DNA of 34,339 nt from an uncultured Bacillus sp. (GCF_946478885.1 NZ_CAMLDX010000031.1:1-34339), one strand, 5' to 3'. Counted from the first letter of the stretch, positions 1 to 8,251 are shown. Numbers and translations: made by a program. Notes: generated from the letters alone by a model not told the origin.

Positions 1-66
1 TCTTTGTTTTTAGGCCGGCTTTCTTATTGTGATCCTTTTAACAGGGCAGAGCCTGCACTTTTTTAA
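1..66 (+). other. possible 3' end of a gene cut by the window edge
   Basis: Only plus frame 1 is open from base 1 to a TAA at 64-66, giving a 21-residue tail ending PALF. The other two plus frames stop within 30 bases. This is weak evidence for the end of a gene entering from the left; it could be chance. I do not recognise the tail. Confidence 0.15.
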
Positions 67-87
67 GTATATGTATGAAAAGGATGA

Positions 88-516
88 TTATTTCATTAAC
101 AGTACCGGAACCGTTGATCGCTGTGAAATCGTATGACTGACACTACCGAGATATTCTTTAATTCCGCTTAACCCGCGGCTACCCATTATAATTAGGTCAC
201 AGTCGAAGTCATTAGCCTGTTGTAGTATGACATAGGCAGGAGAGCCACTTTTAACCATTACTTCTGTTGGATTTTGAATCTCCTTTAATTTTGCTTTAAT
301 CGGTTCAACGACTCTCTCAGCTTCTTCTCTAACTGCCGCTTTATAACGGTTATACAAATCAGTCGGTGTATGGGCCGGCTTTGGTGAAAGTGGAGCTACA
401 TGAATTACGGTGATCTTAACAGCAGGATCCAGCTGAGCAAATTGAATCGCTTTTTCTAATGAGTCTGACGCTAAAGTCGAACCATCATAAGGAACAAGAA
501 TATTTGAGAACAGCAT
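88..516 (-). CDS. universal stress protein, UspA family
   Basis: A single Usp domain of 142 residues, the usual length. It opens with the beta-strand ILVPYDGS and ends with the ATP-binding signature GSRGLSGIKEYLGSVSHTI (G-x2-G-x9-G-S type), then VPVLLMK. This places it in the nucleotide-binding branch of UspA-like proteins: cytoplasmic dimers induced by starvation or stress whose exact target is usually unknown. The ATG at 516 is preceded by AGGAG with about 7 nt spacing. It appears monocistronic: about 260 bases separate it from the next minus-strand gene, and a terminator for that gene lies between. No clear terminator follows within the visible 87 bases. Family assignment is firm; the physiological role is not known. 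Confidence 0.93.
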   Translation of the reverse strand: MLFSNILVPYDGSTLASDSLEKAIQFAQLDPAVKITVIHVAPLSPKPAHTPTDLYNRYKAAVREEAERVVEPIKAKLKEIQNPTEVMVKSGSPAYVILQQANDFDCDLIIMGSRGLSGIKEYLGSVSHTISQRSTVPVLLMK

Positions 517-716
517 ATTTTACAACTCCTAATCTTTTCAAAATTATGTCTCATCTTTATTATAAAAGTAAATAGGGAATAAGTAAAAATTGACCTTATG
601 ACTTCTTCCATAGACGAGCAAGCAGAGCCTTAAAAATGTCAGTATAAGTTGCCGCGAAAAACGGAATGAAAGGCAGCAAATGATGCATACTATCTATTAT
701 CCTCTAAAAAAGTAAA

Positions 717-751
717 TCCTCCATTATTCAATCTATTTGAATAACGGAGGA
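717..751 (-). terminator. Rho-independent terminator of the 62-aa gene
   Basis: Stem TCCTCC-a-TTATTCAA / TTGAATAA-c-GGAGGA with a 5-nt loop (6 bp, one mismatch, 8 bp). Read on the minus strand it is followed by a T-rich run (TTTACTTTTTTAG). It lies 26 bases past the stop of the gene at 777-965. Confidence 0.75.
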
Positions 752-776
752 CGATCGTAAAACTTTTAGATATGAT

Positions 777-965
777 TCAGACATATATCTCCTCTTCCTC
801 TTTTTCACATTTGATTTCTCCTACCGCTTCCTCCCACCAAAGATAATCGTGTTTGACAGGTTCGATTTTTTCATTTGGCTGTGTTCCCTGCATCTCTTCA
901 ATCTCCATTAACCCTAAAATGATTTCTAACATTTCATCAAAATGAACGAATGACATGTTTCTCAC
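777..965 (-). CDS. small acidic hypothetical protein
   Basis: A 62-residue acidic protein with a hydrophobic amphipathic stretch near the N-terminus (MLEIILGLMEI), a WW pair near residue 44, and a glutamate run at the C-terminus (EKEEEEIYV). There is no signal peptide and only one cysteine. I do not recognise a family. The case for a real gene is translational and structural: a very strong AAAGGAGGTGAG ribosome binding site directly before the ATG, and a good terminator immediately downstream. It stands alone between a stress-protein gene and an intron relic. The function is unknown. Confidence 0.7.
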   Translation of the reverse strand: MRNMSFVHFDEMLEIILGLMEIEEMQGTQPNEKIEPVKHDYLWWEEAVGEIKCEKEEEEIYV

Positions 966-1187
966 CTCCTTTAAAAATTAGATTATTGATGATTCCCTTC
1001 TTTACTTCAATTATATGGGAGAAACCTTAGTAAACAATTACCTAAATATGTAAATATTTTGAATTTTTTCTATACTAAGAGATTGTTGATTAGTTAAACG
1101 CTCATAGGCCTTTATGAAGAATATTTCACTCGCTTATGGTTTCCCCAAGATTTGGATTGTTTAAATCTATCTCTGCTAATTTGAATA

Positions 1188-1265
1188 ATCGAGTAGGAGA
1201 GGGTGTTGAACCCCCGACCTCTCACGCCACCATACATACGGTTCTCGTATATGGCAGTCAACCTT
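1188..1265 (-). mobile_element. group II intron 3' end (domains V-VI), orphan fragment
   Basis: On the minus strand the block reads ATACGAGAACCGTATGTATGG, then TGGCGTGAGAGG, then a GGGGGTT...AACACCC hairpin and CTCCTACTCGAT. This is the arrangement of domain V, linker and domain VI at the 3' end of Firmicutes group II introns, with the splice end at the final CGAT. No reverse-transcriptase/maturase reading frame or upstream ribozyme domains are present, so this is a decayed or 5'-deleted copy. Open frames of 63 and 71 codons crossing it are products of the structured RNA and not genes. Recognition is from memory of intron 3' ends. Confidence 0.72.
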
Positions 1266-1337
1266 TTAAGCAAACTATCATCGATACTGTCCGTTTTTCT
1301 CAAATGCGATCATATTTAAAGACATTGTCCATTTTCA

Positions 1338-1688
1338 CTATATATTCGTAAAGCAACAGCAGATTGATCGTAAGGTTTGTAATCTCGCTGTAAAAATGAA
1401 CAAATCATCTTGATTTTGATCAATATAATTACCAATGATATCGATTGCCCTTCTAAAATCATTCACTAATTCCGCGGAATACTTTTCATCATAAATAAAT
1501 CGATTAATTCTTATTAATTCATCAGCAATAATATAAAGTTTAAATTCATCTACTAGAGATTTAAGACGATATAATTTTTCAGGATCGGAAAGGTATGCAT
1601 TCCTTTCCCTGTTGCTTTTGTCGACATATTCGATAAACCCTCTTATATTTTCAGCAAGCATATTGGCCTTCAGCACATCGAAGTTCAA
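1338..1688 (-). CDS. hypothetical helical protein, TTG start
   Basis: About 116 residues, predicted mostly helical and charged, beginning (M)NFDVLKANMLAENIRGFIEYVD and ending with a cysteine cluster SICCCFTNI. I do not recognise a family. The start is chosen at a TTG preceded by AAAGAGGTGAAGG with about 9 nt spacing; an upstream in-frame ATG at 1739 has no ribosome binding site. The C-terminus runs to within about 70 bases of the group II intron relic, so the reading frame's last residues (after about FTARLQTLRS) could have been altered by a past insertion or deletion. No partner gene is obvious. Function unknown. Confidence 0.55.
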   Translation of the reverse strand: MNFDVLKANMLAENIRGFIEYVDKSNRERNAYLSDPEKLYRLKSLVDEFKLYIIADELIRINRFIYDEKYSAELVNDFRRAIDIIGNYIDQNQDDLFIFTARLQTLRSICCCFTNI

Positions 1689-1932
1689 TGAAACCTTCAC
1701 CTCTTTATTATTATTTATTACTAAATGTATGAAACACATGCAGTGTTATTCTGTTAAAAATCATACAAGGTGAACAGAACTTCTGACTATCTGCTTTGAG
1801 CCGTAACTTGCATCTATACCAAATTAAGAAAATGTTTTTGTTCATCTAAATGGATAAAACATAATGGTCAAATGATGATCAAACAGGAAAAGTAATTGTG
1901 CTTGTCAAAATCAACAGCAAGCCAACCATTCA

Positions 1933-2352
1933 TTATTTGATAAACTCCTTAAATCCCTCTCCTAGAATTCCGGCATCTCTTCTTTCAGCCGCACCAATCA
2001 GGGCGCGTTTAGAAACATTATTCTTTTGTTCAAGCAGTGGCTGCCTTCCCTTGTAAACATACTTCTTTTTTAGTACATTTTTCTTTTGATTATAATATAG
2101 AACAAATCGTTTAAGCGGCAAATTTGGATTTGAATTAATCCAGTTTATTTTAAAGGCACTTTCATCCTGCCATTCTTCTACTAAAAGCATATGGGCGAGA
2201 ACACGTAATTGCTTGTAATTAAACTCAGGTGTCAGACGAACCTCCCTCTCTAGCATCAGTGTCGGTTCATCAACGGCTAACGCCTGTTTTAAAATAATAT
2301 CTTCATCTTTCATTCTTTGTTCCAGTTGAGAAAAAGCAAATAAAGAAAACAA
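1933..2352 (-). CDS. hypothetical protein, TTG start
   Basis: About 139 residues, soluble and basic at the C-terminus (QKKNVLKKKYVYKGRQP, then RALIGAAERRDAGILGEGFKEF). There is no signal peptide, membrane span or cysteine pair. The start at 2352 is a TTG preceded by GAGGAG with about 12 nt spacing, which is long. An in-frame ATG at 2313 (MKDEDIILKQAL) is an alternative with no clear site of its own. It is monocistronic, flanked by AT-rich spacers. I do not recognise a family, so this is a probable gene of unknown function. Confidence 0.55.
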   Translation of the reverse strand: MFSLFAFSQLEQRMKDEDIILKQALAVDEPTLMLEREVRLTPEFNYKQLRVLAHMLLVEEWQDESAFKINWINSNPNLPLKRFVLYYNQKKNVLKKKYVYKGRQPLLEQKNNVSKRALIGAAERRDAGILGEGFKEFIK

Positions 2353-2547
2353 CTATGCATACAACTCCTCATTGATTTTGGCATTAATATTATTATGCCG
2401 AATTAAACTTAATACTGGTCATAAATCAAGAATAGACCTTAAACTATTTTGGATCGCTTTAAACAAAAAAATGTCACATTACAATATATAAACACAACGT
2501 AACAATCGATACAAGTGAATTGCATAAAAAATAGGCAAACCGATCTG

Positions 2548-2577
2548 AAAAAGGAACCAATTTCAGGTTCCTTTTGC
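2548..2577 (-). terminator. Rho-independent terminator of the glycine-tailed membrane protein gene
   Basis: Perfect stem AAAAGGAACC / GGTTCCTTTT with a 7-nt loop. On the minus strand GGTTCC is followed by TTTTTC. It lies about 75 bases past the stop of the gene at 2648-2935. The A-rich flank would let it work in the other direction too. Confidence 0.8.
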
Positions 2578-2647
2578 AAAACTCCATTTTTCAGCGGTTT
2601 ACGCAATCCATTAGTTTAATCAAACAGCATGAGCTATCCCTTAAGGC

Positions 2648-2935
2648 TTAATCTCCGCCTCCACCACCGCCGTCTCCTCCTGTATCGGCCGTACTGCTGT
2701 CACTTGACGAATCAGAAATGAAAAGATCCCAGAATGAAGTGGATTCAGATGAATCAGAAGAAAAGGTGGTTTTTCTTTGTTTCTTTTTCCAAATACCTGA
2801 AAAAATAATGAAATAAAGAATAACACCCAAGCAGAAATTTAATATCCCACTGAGAATGTCACCGTTTAATAATAAACCTAGCACTATCCAAAGCCAAAAA
2901 AGACCATACATCAATAAACATATTGCTCGACTCAT
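2648..2935 (-). CDS. small membrane protein with Ser-rich linker and poly-Gly C-terminus
   Basis: 95 residues: two hydrophobic segments (about residues 5-23 and 29-47), a basic KKKQRK patch, then a serine/aspartate-rich tail ending GGDGGGGGGD. The layout of two helices followed by a low-complexity acidic Gly tail suggests a small integral membrane protein with an exposed flexible end. The basic patch after the second helix would place the tail in the cytoplasm by the positive-inside rule. Glycine-rich tails of this kind are seen in several Bacillus membrane proteins of unknown role. A strong AAAGGAGGAGGG site precedes the ATG, and a terminator follows. No family is assigned. Confidence 0.7.
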   Translation of the reverse strand: MSRAICLLMYGLFWLWIVLGLLLNGDILSGILNFCLGVILYFIIFSGIWKKKQRKTTFSSDSSESTSFWDLFISDSSSDSSTADTGGDGGGGGGD

Positions 2936-3076
2936 CTGACTAAATTCCCTCCTCCTTTATTAGATCATCTTGTATCATCCTGTGTATTATTTTCTGTTTT
3001 TTCAATCTATTCTAACTATAACAATATTAACACTAAATTCCATAAAAAGTTAACTTAACGATTAGAAAGATGTAAA

Positions 3077-3107
3077 TTAAGCGGACATTTTACAAATGTC
3101 CGCTTAA
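3077..3107 (-). terminator. hairpin at the end of the efe operon, overlapping the efeU stop codon
   Basis: A perfect 14-bp inverted repeat (TTAAGCGGACATTT / AAATGTCCGCTTAA) with a 3-nt loop. The 5' arm encodes the last five residues of EfeU (LSGHL), and the stop codon begins at the loop. The following sequence on the minus strand is only moderately T-rich (TTTACATCTTTC), so termination may be partial. Confidence 0.65.
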
Positions 3108-4823
3108 GCTTTCACGATTATTTTTGCTAACCTTCTGATAAACCAAAACTGCTAAGCAAATAATGATTAATAATGCCTGTCCTGCCAAACTTTCATATGT
3201 CGGATAGAAACCGATCAATGAAATGACCGGAAGCTCGTGAATGACATGTACCGAAAGTTCATTAGTCAGTTGCAGGGTATGGACGCTTGAACCAATAATC
3301 TTAAAGGCTAAAAGATAAATAAGTATTGTCGCAGCAAAGAAAAATCGATGTATGACAATGCGTGTACTCATTTTTAACAAGATAAATGCCACTGCTCCTA
3401 AAATAACAAGGGCAACGACGATTCCTAAAATAAAATCGAACATTTCCATTTTCGGAGCAACTCCGGTATAAAACAGAATCGTTTCTGCCCCTTCCCGAAA
3501 TACCGACAAAAATGAGATAAATGCCATCGCAAAAACAGATTGTTTGGAGATTGCATTTCCCATTTGCTTTGCTAAATAGGCATTCCAGGAAGCTACACTT
3601 GATTTATTATGGAGCCAAACTCCAACACCAATCATGATCGCAGCCGCTGCCAAACCGACATATCCTTCTAACATTTCCCTTCCAGTATTTGCGCTTAATG
3701 AATGGAAAATGAACGAAAATGCAACCGCAACAACAGCGGATAGTAATACGCCGAATAGTGCTCCTCCATATATCCAACGGACCATGTGCTCCTGCTTTGA
3801 ATTTTTTAAAAAGGATACTAAAATGATGATAATCAGAATGGCTTCTAATCCTTCACGCAGCAGAATTAAAGCGGAATCCCAAAAAGTATAATGACTATCT
3901 TCCTGAAGCAATTGAAGTTCCGTTTTAAATTGTGATAATTGAGCCGTGATCCCTTCAGCATCGACCGTATCTTTTGCAAGTCCGGTAACAAGAATCGGCA
4001 TCTCGCTTTCTATCTCATTATATAAAGCTCCGTTTCGTGTAGATACCTCCATCTCAATATTCGGCCAGACTGTAATAAACTCCGTTAAAGCTTTCCCTGC
4101 CTCTTGAAAATGTTTATCAGCAATAGAGTTCAATGCCCCTTCAATCAAATCTACCAGAGTTTGTAGTGAGTAATCATCTGCTGTTTCAATAACCTCTCCA
4201 GCCAAATACTGTTCAATCGAAGCTTTAAAGGTCTCATATTGACTCGAAGCTAAGGATAAATCCGGTTCCTCCGCAGCTAACGTAATCCTTATAAAAGCTA
4301 ATTGTGTTTCAATTTGCCCATACATTCCGACATTGTGCTCTCGTACAGGCTGTTCGTATTGATTCCATTTATTATTCAACACATTGTAGGCATTTTGTAT
4401 CGTAGTGATTTCCTTTGTTTCTAAAGCCTCTTCAAACTGTTTCATGAACGGAGTGTACTTCGAAGCAAATTCTTTTCTCTTTTCTGCCTCGTTAACGGGA
4501 TTTTCCATTTTTTCCAGATGTGAAAGAGCCTTTGATAGTTGTGTTATAGCTTCAGATTTTTCTGCTTGATTCTCTGTTTTGAGAACATTTTCCAGTGCCT
4601 TATCCACAGCCTTCTTTTCTTTAGCCTTTTCCGTTTTAACCAGATCCCAATTTGACTTGAATTCATCAATCGCCTTTTGAGCTTCCGTGACATTTCCCTG
4701 TTTCGTATTGATCAAGGCATCACTTATCGAGATATACAGGTGGCTGTATGAAACTTCTGCGAATACTGGACTGGCAAGGAACAGACACACCAGGAAACTG
4801 CTAATTTGTAAAAAGCGCTTCAC
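3090..4823 (-). CDS. efeU: EfeU-like FTR1-family iron permease with long N-terminal extracellular domain
   Basis: 577 residues. A signal peptide (1-22, ending FA) precedes an approximately 290-residue helical, charged domain. From about residue 315 follows the polytopic FTR1 permease domain. Both iron-binding REXXE motifs are present: REGLE at 323-327 and REGAE at 443-447. The protein imports iron across the membrane, with EfeB and the EfeO/EfeM-type lipoprotein as partners. It is the third gene of efeO-efeB-efeU. The GTG start at 4823 lies inside the end of efeB (23-base overlap) and has its own AAAGGGAG site, pointing to translational coupling. It is longer than my recollection of the B. 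subtilis homologue YwbL (about 480 aa); the extra length is in the N-terminal part. Confidence 0.92.
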   Translation of the reverse strand: MKRFLQISSFLVCLFLASPVFAEVSYSHLYISISDALINTKQGNVTEAQKAIDEFKSNWDLVKTEKAKEKKAVDKALENVLKTENQAEKSEAITQLSKALSHLEKMENPVNEAEKRKEFASKYTPFMKQFEEALETKEITTIQNAYNVLNNKWNQYEQPVREHNVGMYGQIETQLAFIRITLAAEEPDLSLASSQYETFKASIEQYLAGEVIETADDYSLQTLVDLIEGALNSIADKHFQEAGKALTEFITVWPNIEMEVSTRNGALYNEIESEMPILVTGLAKDTVDAEGITAQLSQFKTELQLLQEDSHYTFWDSALILLREGLEAILIIIILVSFLKNSKQEHMVRWIYGGALFGVLLSAVVAVAFSFIFHSLSANTGREMLEGYVGLAAAAIMIGVGVWLHNKSSVASWNAYLAKQMGNAISKQSVFAMAFISFLSVFREGAETILFYTGVAPKMEMFDFILGIVVALVILGAVAFILLKMSTRIVIHRFFFAATILIYLLAFKIIGSSVHTLQLTNELSVHVIHELPVISLIGFYPTYESLAGQALLIIICLAVLVYQKVSKNNRESLSGHL

Positions 4824-6045
4824 CTATATAACTCCCTTTTTCTACGCCGGGGAAACAAGCAAAAACTGCACTACCCCGATGAGTAATATATTCATTAAGT
4901 TTATCTAAACGCCCTAAACTGTTTTGAATATCGATAAACTGCTGCGGATTTTTCTGAAATGAAATAAACATTAAACCAGCATCATATGCTCCTGTATTTG
5001 CAACAATTCCCGAAGTATAAGAAAATCCACGACGTAAAATCTTTTTCTCCGCCGCTCTGGCTAAGTGAACATGGGATATTTCCGGAATAATATAATCACC
5101 ATGCTCATTCTTTTCCATGACATCAAAATCATCAAATTCACTTTCTTTTCCGATTGGCGCACCGCTCTCACGATAACGTCCAAAGGTTGCATCCTGCTCC
5201 TTCAAGGACGTTCGATCCCAGGTTTCCAGGTGCATTTGAATTCTGCGGTAAATTAAATAAGTCCCTTCTGTCAGCCAGCTTTTCGATTCTCCTTTTTGAA
5301 TCCAAACAGTTGATTGGTAATCCTCTTCTGACTTCGGATTCACGGTGCCATCCTTAAATGCGAAAAGATTCCTTGGTGTCCCTCCATCCTTCGGTATCGG
5401 ATTATATCCTGCCTGTGACCACTTGATTTCCACTTTCCCGCTTGCAGCTCGGACTAAATTCCGAACAGCATGAAAAGCTACCTGAGGGTCATCGGCACAA
5501 GCCTGGATACAAATATCACCCCCAGTATAGGCTTCATCCAATTGATCTTTGGGAAAATGGGGAAGTTCCTTTAATGGCTCTGGTTTCTTGCTTTGCAGCT
5601 TCAAGACCTTGTTTTCAAAAAGTGTTGGTCCTACACCAAATGTCAAAGTCAGATTGGAAGCACCCATTCCAGCTGCTTCTCCTGTATCCTCTGGAGCAAT
5701 ATAAACATTTCCGGAAGATACCGCTGCCATATCTCCATTCATCAGACTCTCCGCAAGAGGAGTCCACATTTGAAAAAGTTCCTGTAATTCGGCTTTAGAC
5801 CGAACCAATACATTTAGCGATGCAAAATAAATGTAATGCTGTGCCGGGGTACTGATTCCGGCCTGATGCTTTCCATAAAACGGGATTGTATCCTCCTTGG
5901 AAGAACTCTCCTTCTCTGAAGGCTCAAATTCATAGCCTAATGCCTTCATCGAACCTCCGATTCCAGCTGCTCCAACTGCAACGCCCGCAGCCCCGGCAGC
6001 GGCTAATTTTAATATTTCACGCCTCGTAATTGTCTGCTCAGTCAT
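4801..6045 (-). CDS. efeB: EfeB, Tat-exported DyP-type haem peroxidase
   Basis: 414 residues. A twin-arginine signal (TRREILKLAAAGAAG, R8-R9) exports the folded protein with its cofactor. The body is a dye-decolourising peroxidase: the distal motif reads AFKDGTVNP (GxxDG type), and the proximal haem histidine lies in ISHVHLARAAEKK, followed by RRGFSY. In EfeUOB systems this enzyme oxidises ferrous iron or acts on haem at the cell surface, feeding the permease. It is the second gene, 12 bases after efeO, and its last 23 bases overlap efeU. B. subtilis names the homologue YwbN, a well-known Tat substrate. Confidence 0.94.
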   Translation of the reverse strand: MTEQTITRREILKLAAAGAAGVAVGAAGIGGSMKALGYEFEPSEKESSSKEDTIPFYGKHQAGISTPAQHYIYFASLNVLVRSKAELQELFQMWTPLAESLMNGDMAAVSSGNVYIAPEDTGEAAGMGASNLTLTFGVGPTLFENKVLKLQSKKPEPLKELPHFPKDQLDEAYTGGDICIQACADDPQVAFHAVRNLVRAASGKVEIKWSQAGYNPIPKDGGTPRNLFAFKDGTVNPKSEEDYQSTVWIQKGESKSWLTEGTYLIYRRIQMHLETWDRTSLKEQDATFGRYRESGAPIGKESEFDDFDVMEKNEHGDYIIPEISHVHLARAAEKKILRRGFSYTSGIVANTGAYDAGLMFISFQKNPQQFIDIQNSLGRLDKLNEYITHRGSAVFACFPGVEKGSYIGEALFTN

Positions 6046-6057
6046 TCTGGATCACCC

Positions 6058-6936
6058 CTATTCTAAAATAATTCCCATTTGGCTTAAAGGTTCACCAAGC
6101 TGATTGACAGCTGCTGCTAAAGCTTTCGTATTCTCTTCTGTCAATTCTTCATAAGATACGTACCCGCCTTCTGCTGTTTCATGCTCCGCTAATAATTTAT
6201 CGACTGCAGCAAATCGATTCTCTAATGTACTTACCAAATCGGCATCTTTTTCGGCAATTCGGTCTCGCAATATTTCAAATATTTTTTCCGCACCTTCAAT
6301 ATTTGCCTTAAAGTCATAGAGATCAGTATGCGAGTAAATTTCTTCTTCTCCTGTAATCTTAGATGTTGACACCTCATTTAATAAATCTACCGCTCCCGTT
6401 ATCATTAAATCAGGTTCAACATCAACTGTTTGTACTAAAGCATGAAGCTCCTTGGTATCTGTCAGGAGTTGGTTAGCAATTTCTTCATAGCCCTCAGTTG
6501 TGTTTTCGGCCCACAAGGCATACTCCAATTTATGATAACCAGTCCATTCTTCCTCCCCTTTTCCTTCTTCTTTGATATCAGCAAGACGTCCATCAATACG
6601 CGGATCTAAATCTCCGAAGCTTTCTGCGATCGGCTCGGAACGCTCAAAATACATCCGTGCTTCCGGATATAGTTTTTTCGCCGTTTCAATGTCACCAGCT
6701 TTTACAGCATTTACAAATTTTTCTGTCTCAATTAAAAAAGAATCCATTTGTTCAAGAGCAAATGCTTTATAATTATCTACTTCTTTATGAAGATCAACAG
6801 TTGCCGTTTCTTTTTTGGTTTGCTCTTGCTTATTTACACTAGAGGCCTTTTCTTCTCCGCTGCATCCGCTTAGAAGCAAAGCGCCTGTTAAAAAAGCTGC
6901 AGACAAAGTTTTTAATTGGTTTGACTTAAGTTTCAT
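6058..6936 (-). CDS. efeO: EfeO/EfeM-type iron-binding lipoprotein (M75 imelysin domain)
   Basis: 292 residues from the ATG at 6936, which has an AGAAGG site 9 nt upstream. A longer frame starting at 6972 lacks a site. The N-terminus is a lipoprotein signal with lipobox LLSGC, so the protein is anchored to the outer face of the membrane. The rest is an M75 domain with the HxxE motif in GYHKLEYALW. It lacks the cupredoxin domain of enterobacterial EfeO and so is the shorter EfeM form. It delivers iron to EfeU. First gene of the operon, directly behind a Fur-covered promoter. The homologue in B. subtilis is YwbM. Confidence 0.92.
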   Translation of the reverse strand: MKLKSNQLKTLSAAFLTGALLLSGCSGEEKASSVNKQEQTKKETATVDLHKEVDNYKAFALEQMDSFLIETEKFVNAVKAGDIETAKKLYPEARMYFERSEPIAESFGDLDPRIDGRLADIKEEGKGEEEWTGYHKLEYALWAENTTEGYEEIANQLLTDTKELHALVQTVDVEPDLMITGAVDLLNEVSTSKITGEEEIYSHTDLYDFKANIEGAEKIFEILRDRIAEKDADLVSTLENRFAAVDKLLAEHETAEGGYVSYEELTEENTKALAAAVNQLGEPLSQMGIILE

Positions 6937-6974
6937 ATGTTTGTACCTTCTTCCTGCATGTAAAATTTTCATAC

Positions 6975-6993
6975 GATAATGATAATCATTTTT
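6975..6993 (-). promoter_or_regulatory. Fur box
   Basis: GATAATGATAATCATTTTT matches 17 of 19 positions of the classical Fur operator (GATAATGATAATCATTATC). It overlaps the -10 region and spacer of the efeO promoter, so iron-loaded Fur should block transcription. Confidence 0.92.
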
Positions 6994-7007
6994 AATTATA
7001 AATGCAA
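6979..7007 (-). promoter_or_regulatory. sigma-A promoter of efeO-efeB-efeU
   Basis: Minus strand: TTGCAT (7007-7002), 17-nt spacer, TATCAT (6984-6979). It sits 42 bases upstream of the efeO start and inside the Fur box. Confidence 0.75.
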
Positions 7008-7108
7008 GACTAATATTTTCATACTAAAAATCATATAAACTTAGATTAATAACGATTCAACATTAAGTACTATTCAGCTTTATCTTGTTAACCGAAATAT
7101 AAATAGAA

Positions 7109-7219
7109 GCTACCCAAAAACAAAGGTGTCAGGCACCACCATAGCATCTAGCATCACTTAGCATAAATCTGCAAGGGATATAGATAAATGGCGAATGCTT
7201 GACACCTTATAGGATAGCC
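7109..7219. repeat. dispersed intergenic repeat, copy 1
   Basis: About 110 bases containing GGTGTCAGGCACC, GCATAAATCTGCA, GGATATAGAT, TTGACACC and a closing GGATAGCC. Copy 2 at 10231-10340 shares all these blocks in the same order and orientation; copy 3 at 22098-22178 is inverted and lacks the middle. No coding content. Confidence 0.8.
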
Positions 7220-7267
7220 ACCATCAAATCTTTCGTTTCTAAAAATGCCAATTCATAAGTCGCTCTA

Positions 7268-8251
7268 TTAAAGCGTCCAATTAATTATGAGTCCCGCATG
7301 TGTTAATCCGCCTCCAAAACCATAGATTAACACTTTATCTCCAAAAGAGAGCTTCTGCTCCTTTACTCCTCTATCAAGGGATAACGGGATTGTAGCCGCA
7401 GATGTATTTCCATAATCAACGATGCTGTATAATGTTTTCTCGAGAGGAAATCCACTTTTTTCGCAGATAGATTCAATCATTTTCAGATTCGCACTGTGGG
7501 GTACAAACCAATCTACTTCTTGTAATCGCATAGCAGCATTTTCTGCCGCTTGATGCATTCCTCTTGGAACAGTTGTCACAGCCCATTTATAAACCTCTCG
7601 ACCATTCTGTGTGATCTTTCTACTATGAATGATATCTTCCTCAAACATAGTACTGGAAATATTGGAGCAATATAGATTTTTTGCCTTTTCTCCGAAAGAT
7701 CCCATATGATATGAAAGAAAGCTTGGATTTTCTTCGTCATATTCTACGAGAACGGCTCCTGCACCATCTCCAAATAGAATACAGGTCTTTCTGTCTTTAA
7801 AATCTGTAATTTTAGAAAGAGTCTCAGCGCCAATTACGAGAATTTTTTTGTGTAAACCTGATGAGATTAGGCCATTGGCGGTATGGAGACCGTAGGCAAA
7901 TCCGGCACAGGCAGCATTTAAATCTAATGCACCAGTATTCTTGAGACCAAGCTTTGCCTGAATGAGCGATGCGGTACTGGGAGTAAGAAAATCAGGCGAA
8001 AATGTGCAAACAATGATCATGTCTATATCCTCAATAGGTTGATGATAACGATCTATTAGATTGAGAACAGCCTTGTAGCCCAAATCGCTCGTGAATTCAG
8101 AATCAGCAGCGATTCTTCGTTCTTTGATGCCCGTTCGCTGGACAATCCATTCATCGCTAGTTTCCACAAGTTTTTCCAGATCGTGATTCGTCAGTCTTTT
8201 TTCCGGGACATAAGAGCCAATTGCGGTAATACGTGCCCTTGATTGGAACAT
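7268..8251 (-). CDS. fabH: beta-ketoacyl-ACP synthase III, FabHB-like
   Basis: 327 residues from the ATG at 8251, which has AAGGAGG 7 nt upstream; a longer frame to 8293 is untranslated leader. It condenses acyl-CoA (branched in Bacillus) with malonyl-ACP to start fatty acid synthesis. The catalytic triad is complete: Cys115 (LNAACAGFAYG), His252 (VPHSANLKMI) and Asn282 (YGNTSAATIP). The N-terminus (ITAIGSYVPEKRLTN) and C-terminus (GFGGGLTHAGLII) resemble B. subtilis FabHB (YhfB), which like this gene is unlinked to other fab genes and is FapR-controlled. A FapR-like palindrome lies just upstream. It could be the second of two FabH paralogues in the genome. Confidence 0.9.
   Translation of the reverse strand: MFQSRARITAIGSYVPEKRLTNHDLEKLVETSDEWIVQRTGIKERRIAADSEFTSDLGYKAVLNLIDRYHQPIEDIDMIIVCTFSPDFLTPSTASLIQAKLGLKNTGALDLNAACAGFAYGLHTANGLISSGLHKKILVIGAETLSKITDFKDRKTCILFGDGAGAVLVEYDEENPSFLSYHMGSFGEKAKNLYCSNISSTMFEEDIIHSRKITQNGREVYKWAVTTVPRGMHQAAENAAMRLQEVDWFVPHSANLKMIESICEKSGFPLEKTLYSIVDYGNTSAATIPLSLDRGVKEQKLSFGDKVLIYGFGGGLTHAGLIINWTL

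Noticed and set aside
1112..1351. Open frames of 63 (minus) and 71 (plus) codons
   Set aside because: They run through the group II intron domain V-VI structure and have no ribosome binding sites.
5442..5798. 118-codon plus frame
   Set aside because: Antisense shadow inside efeB.
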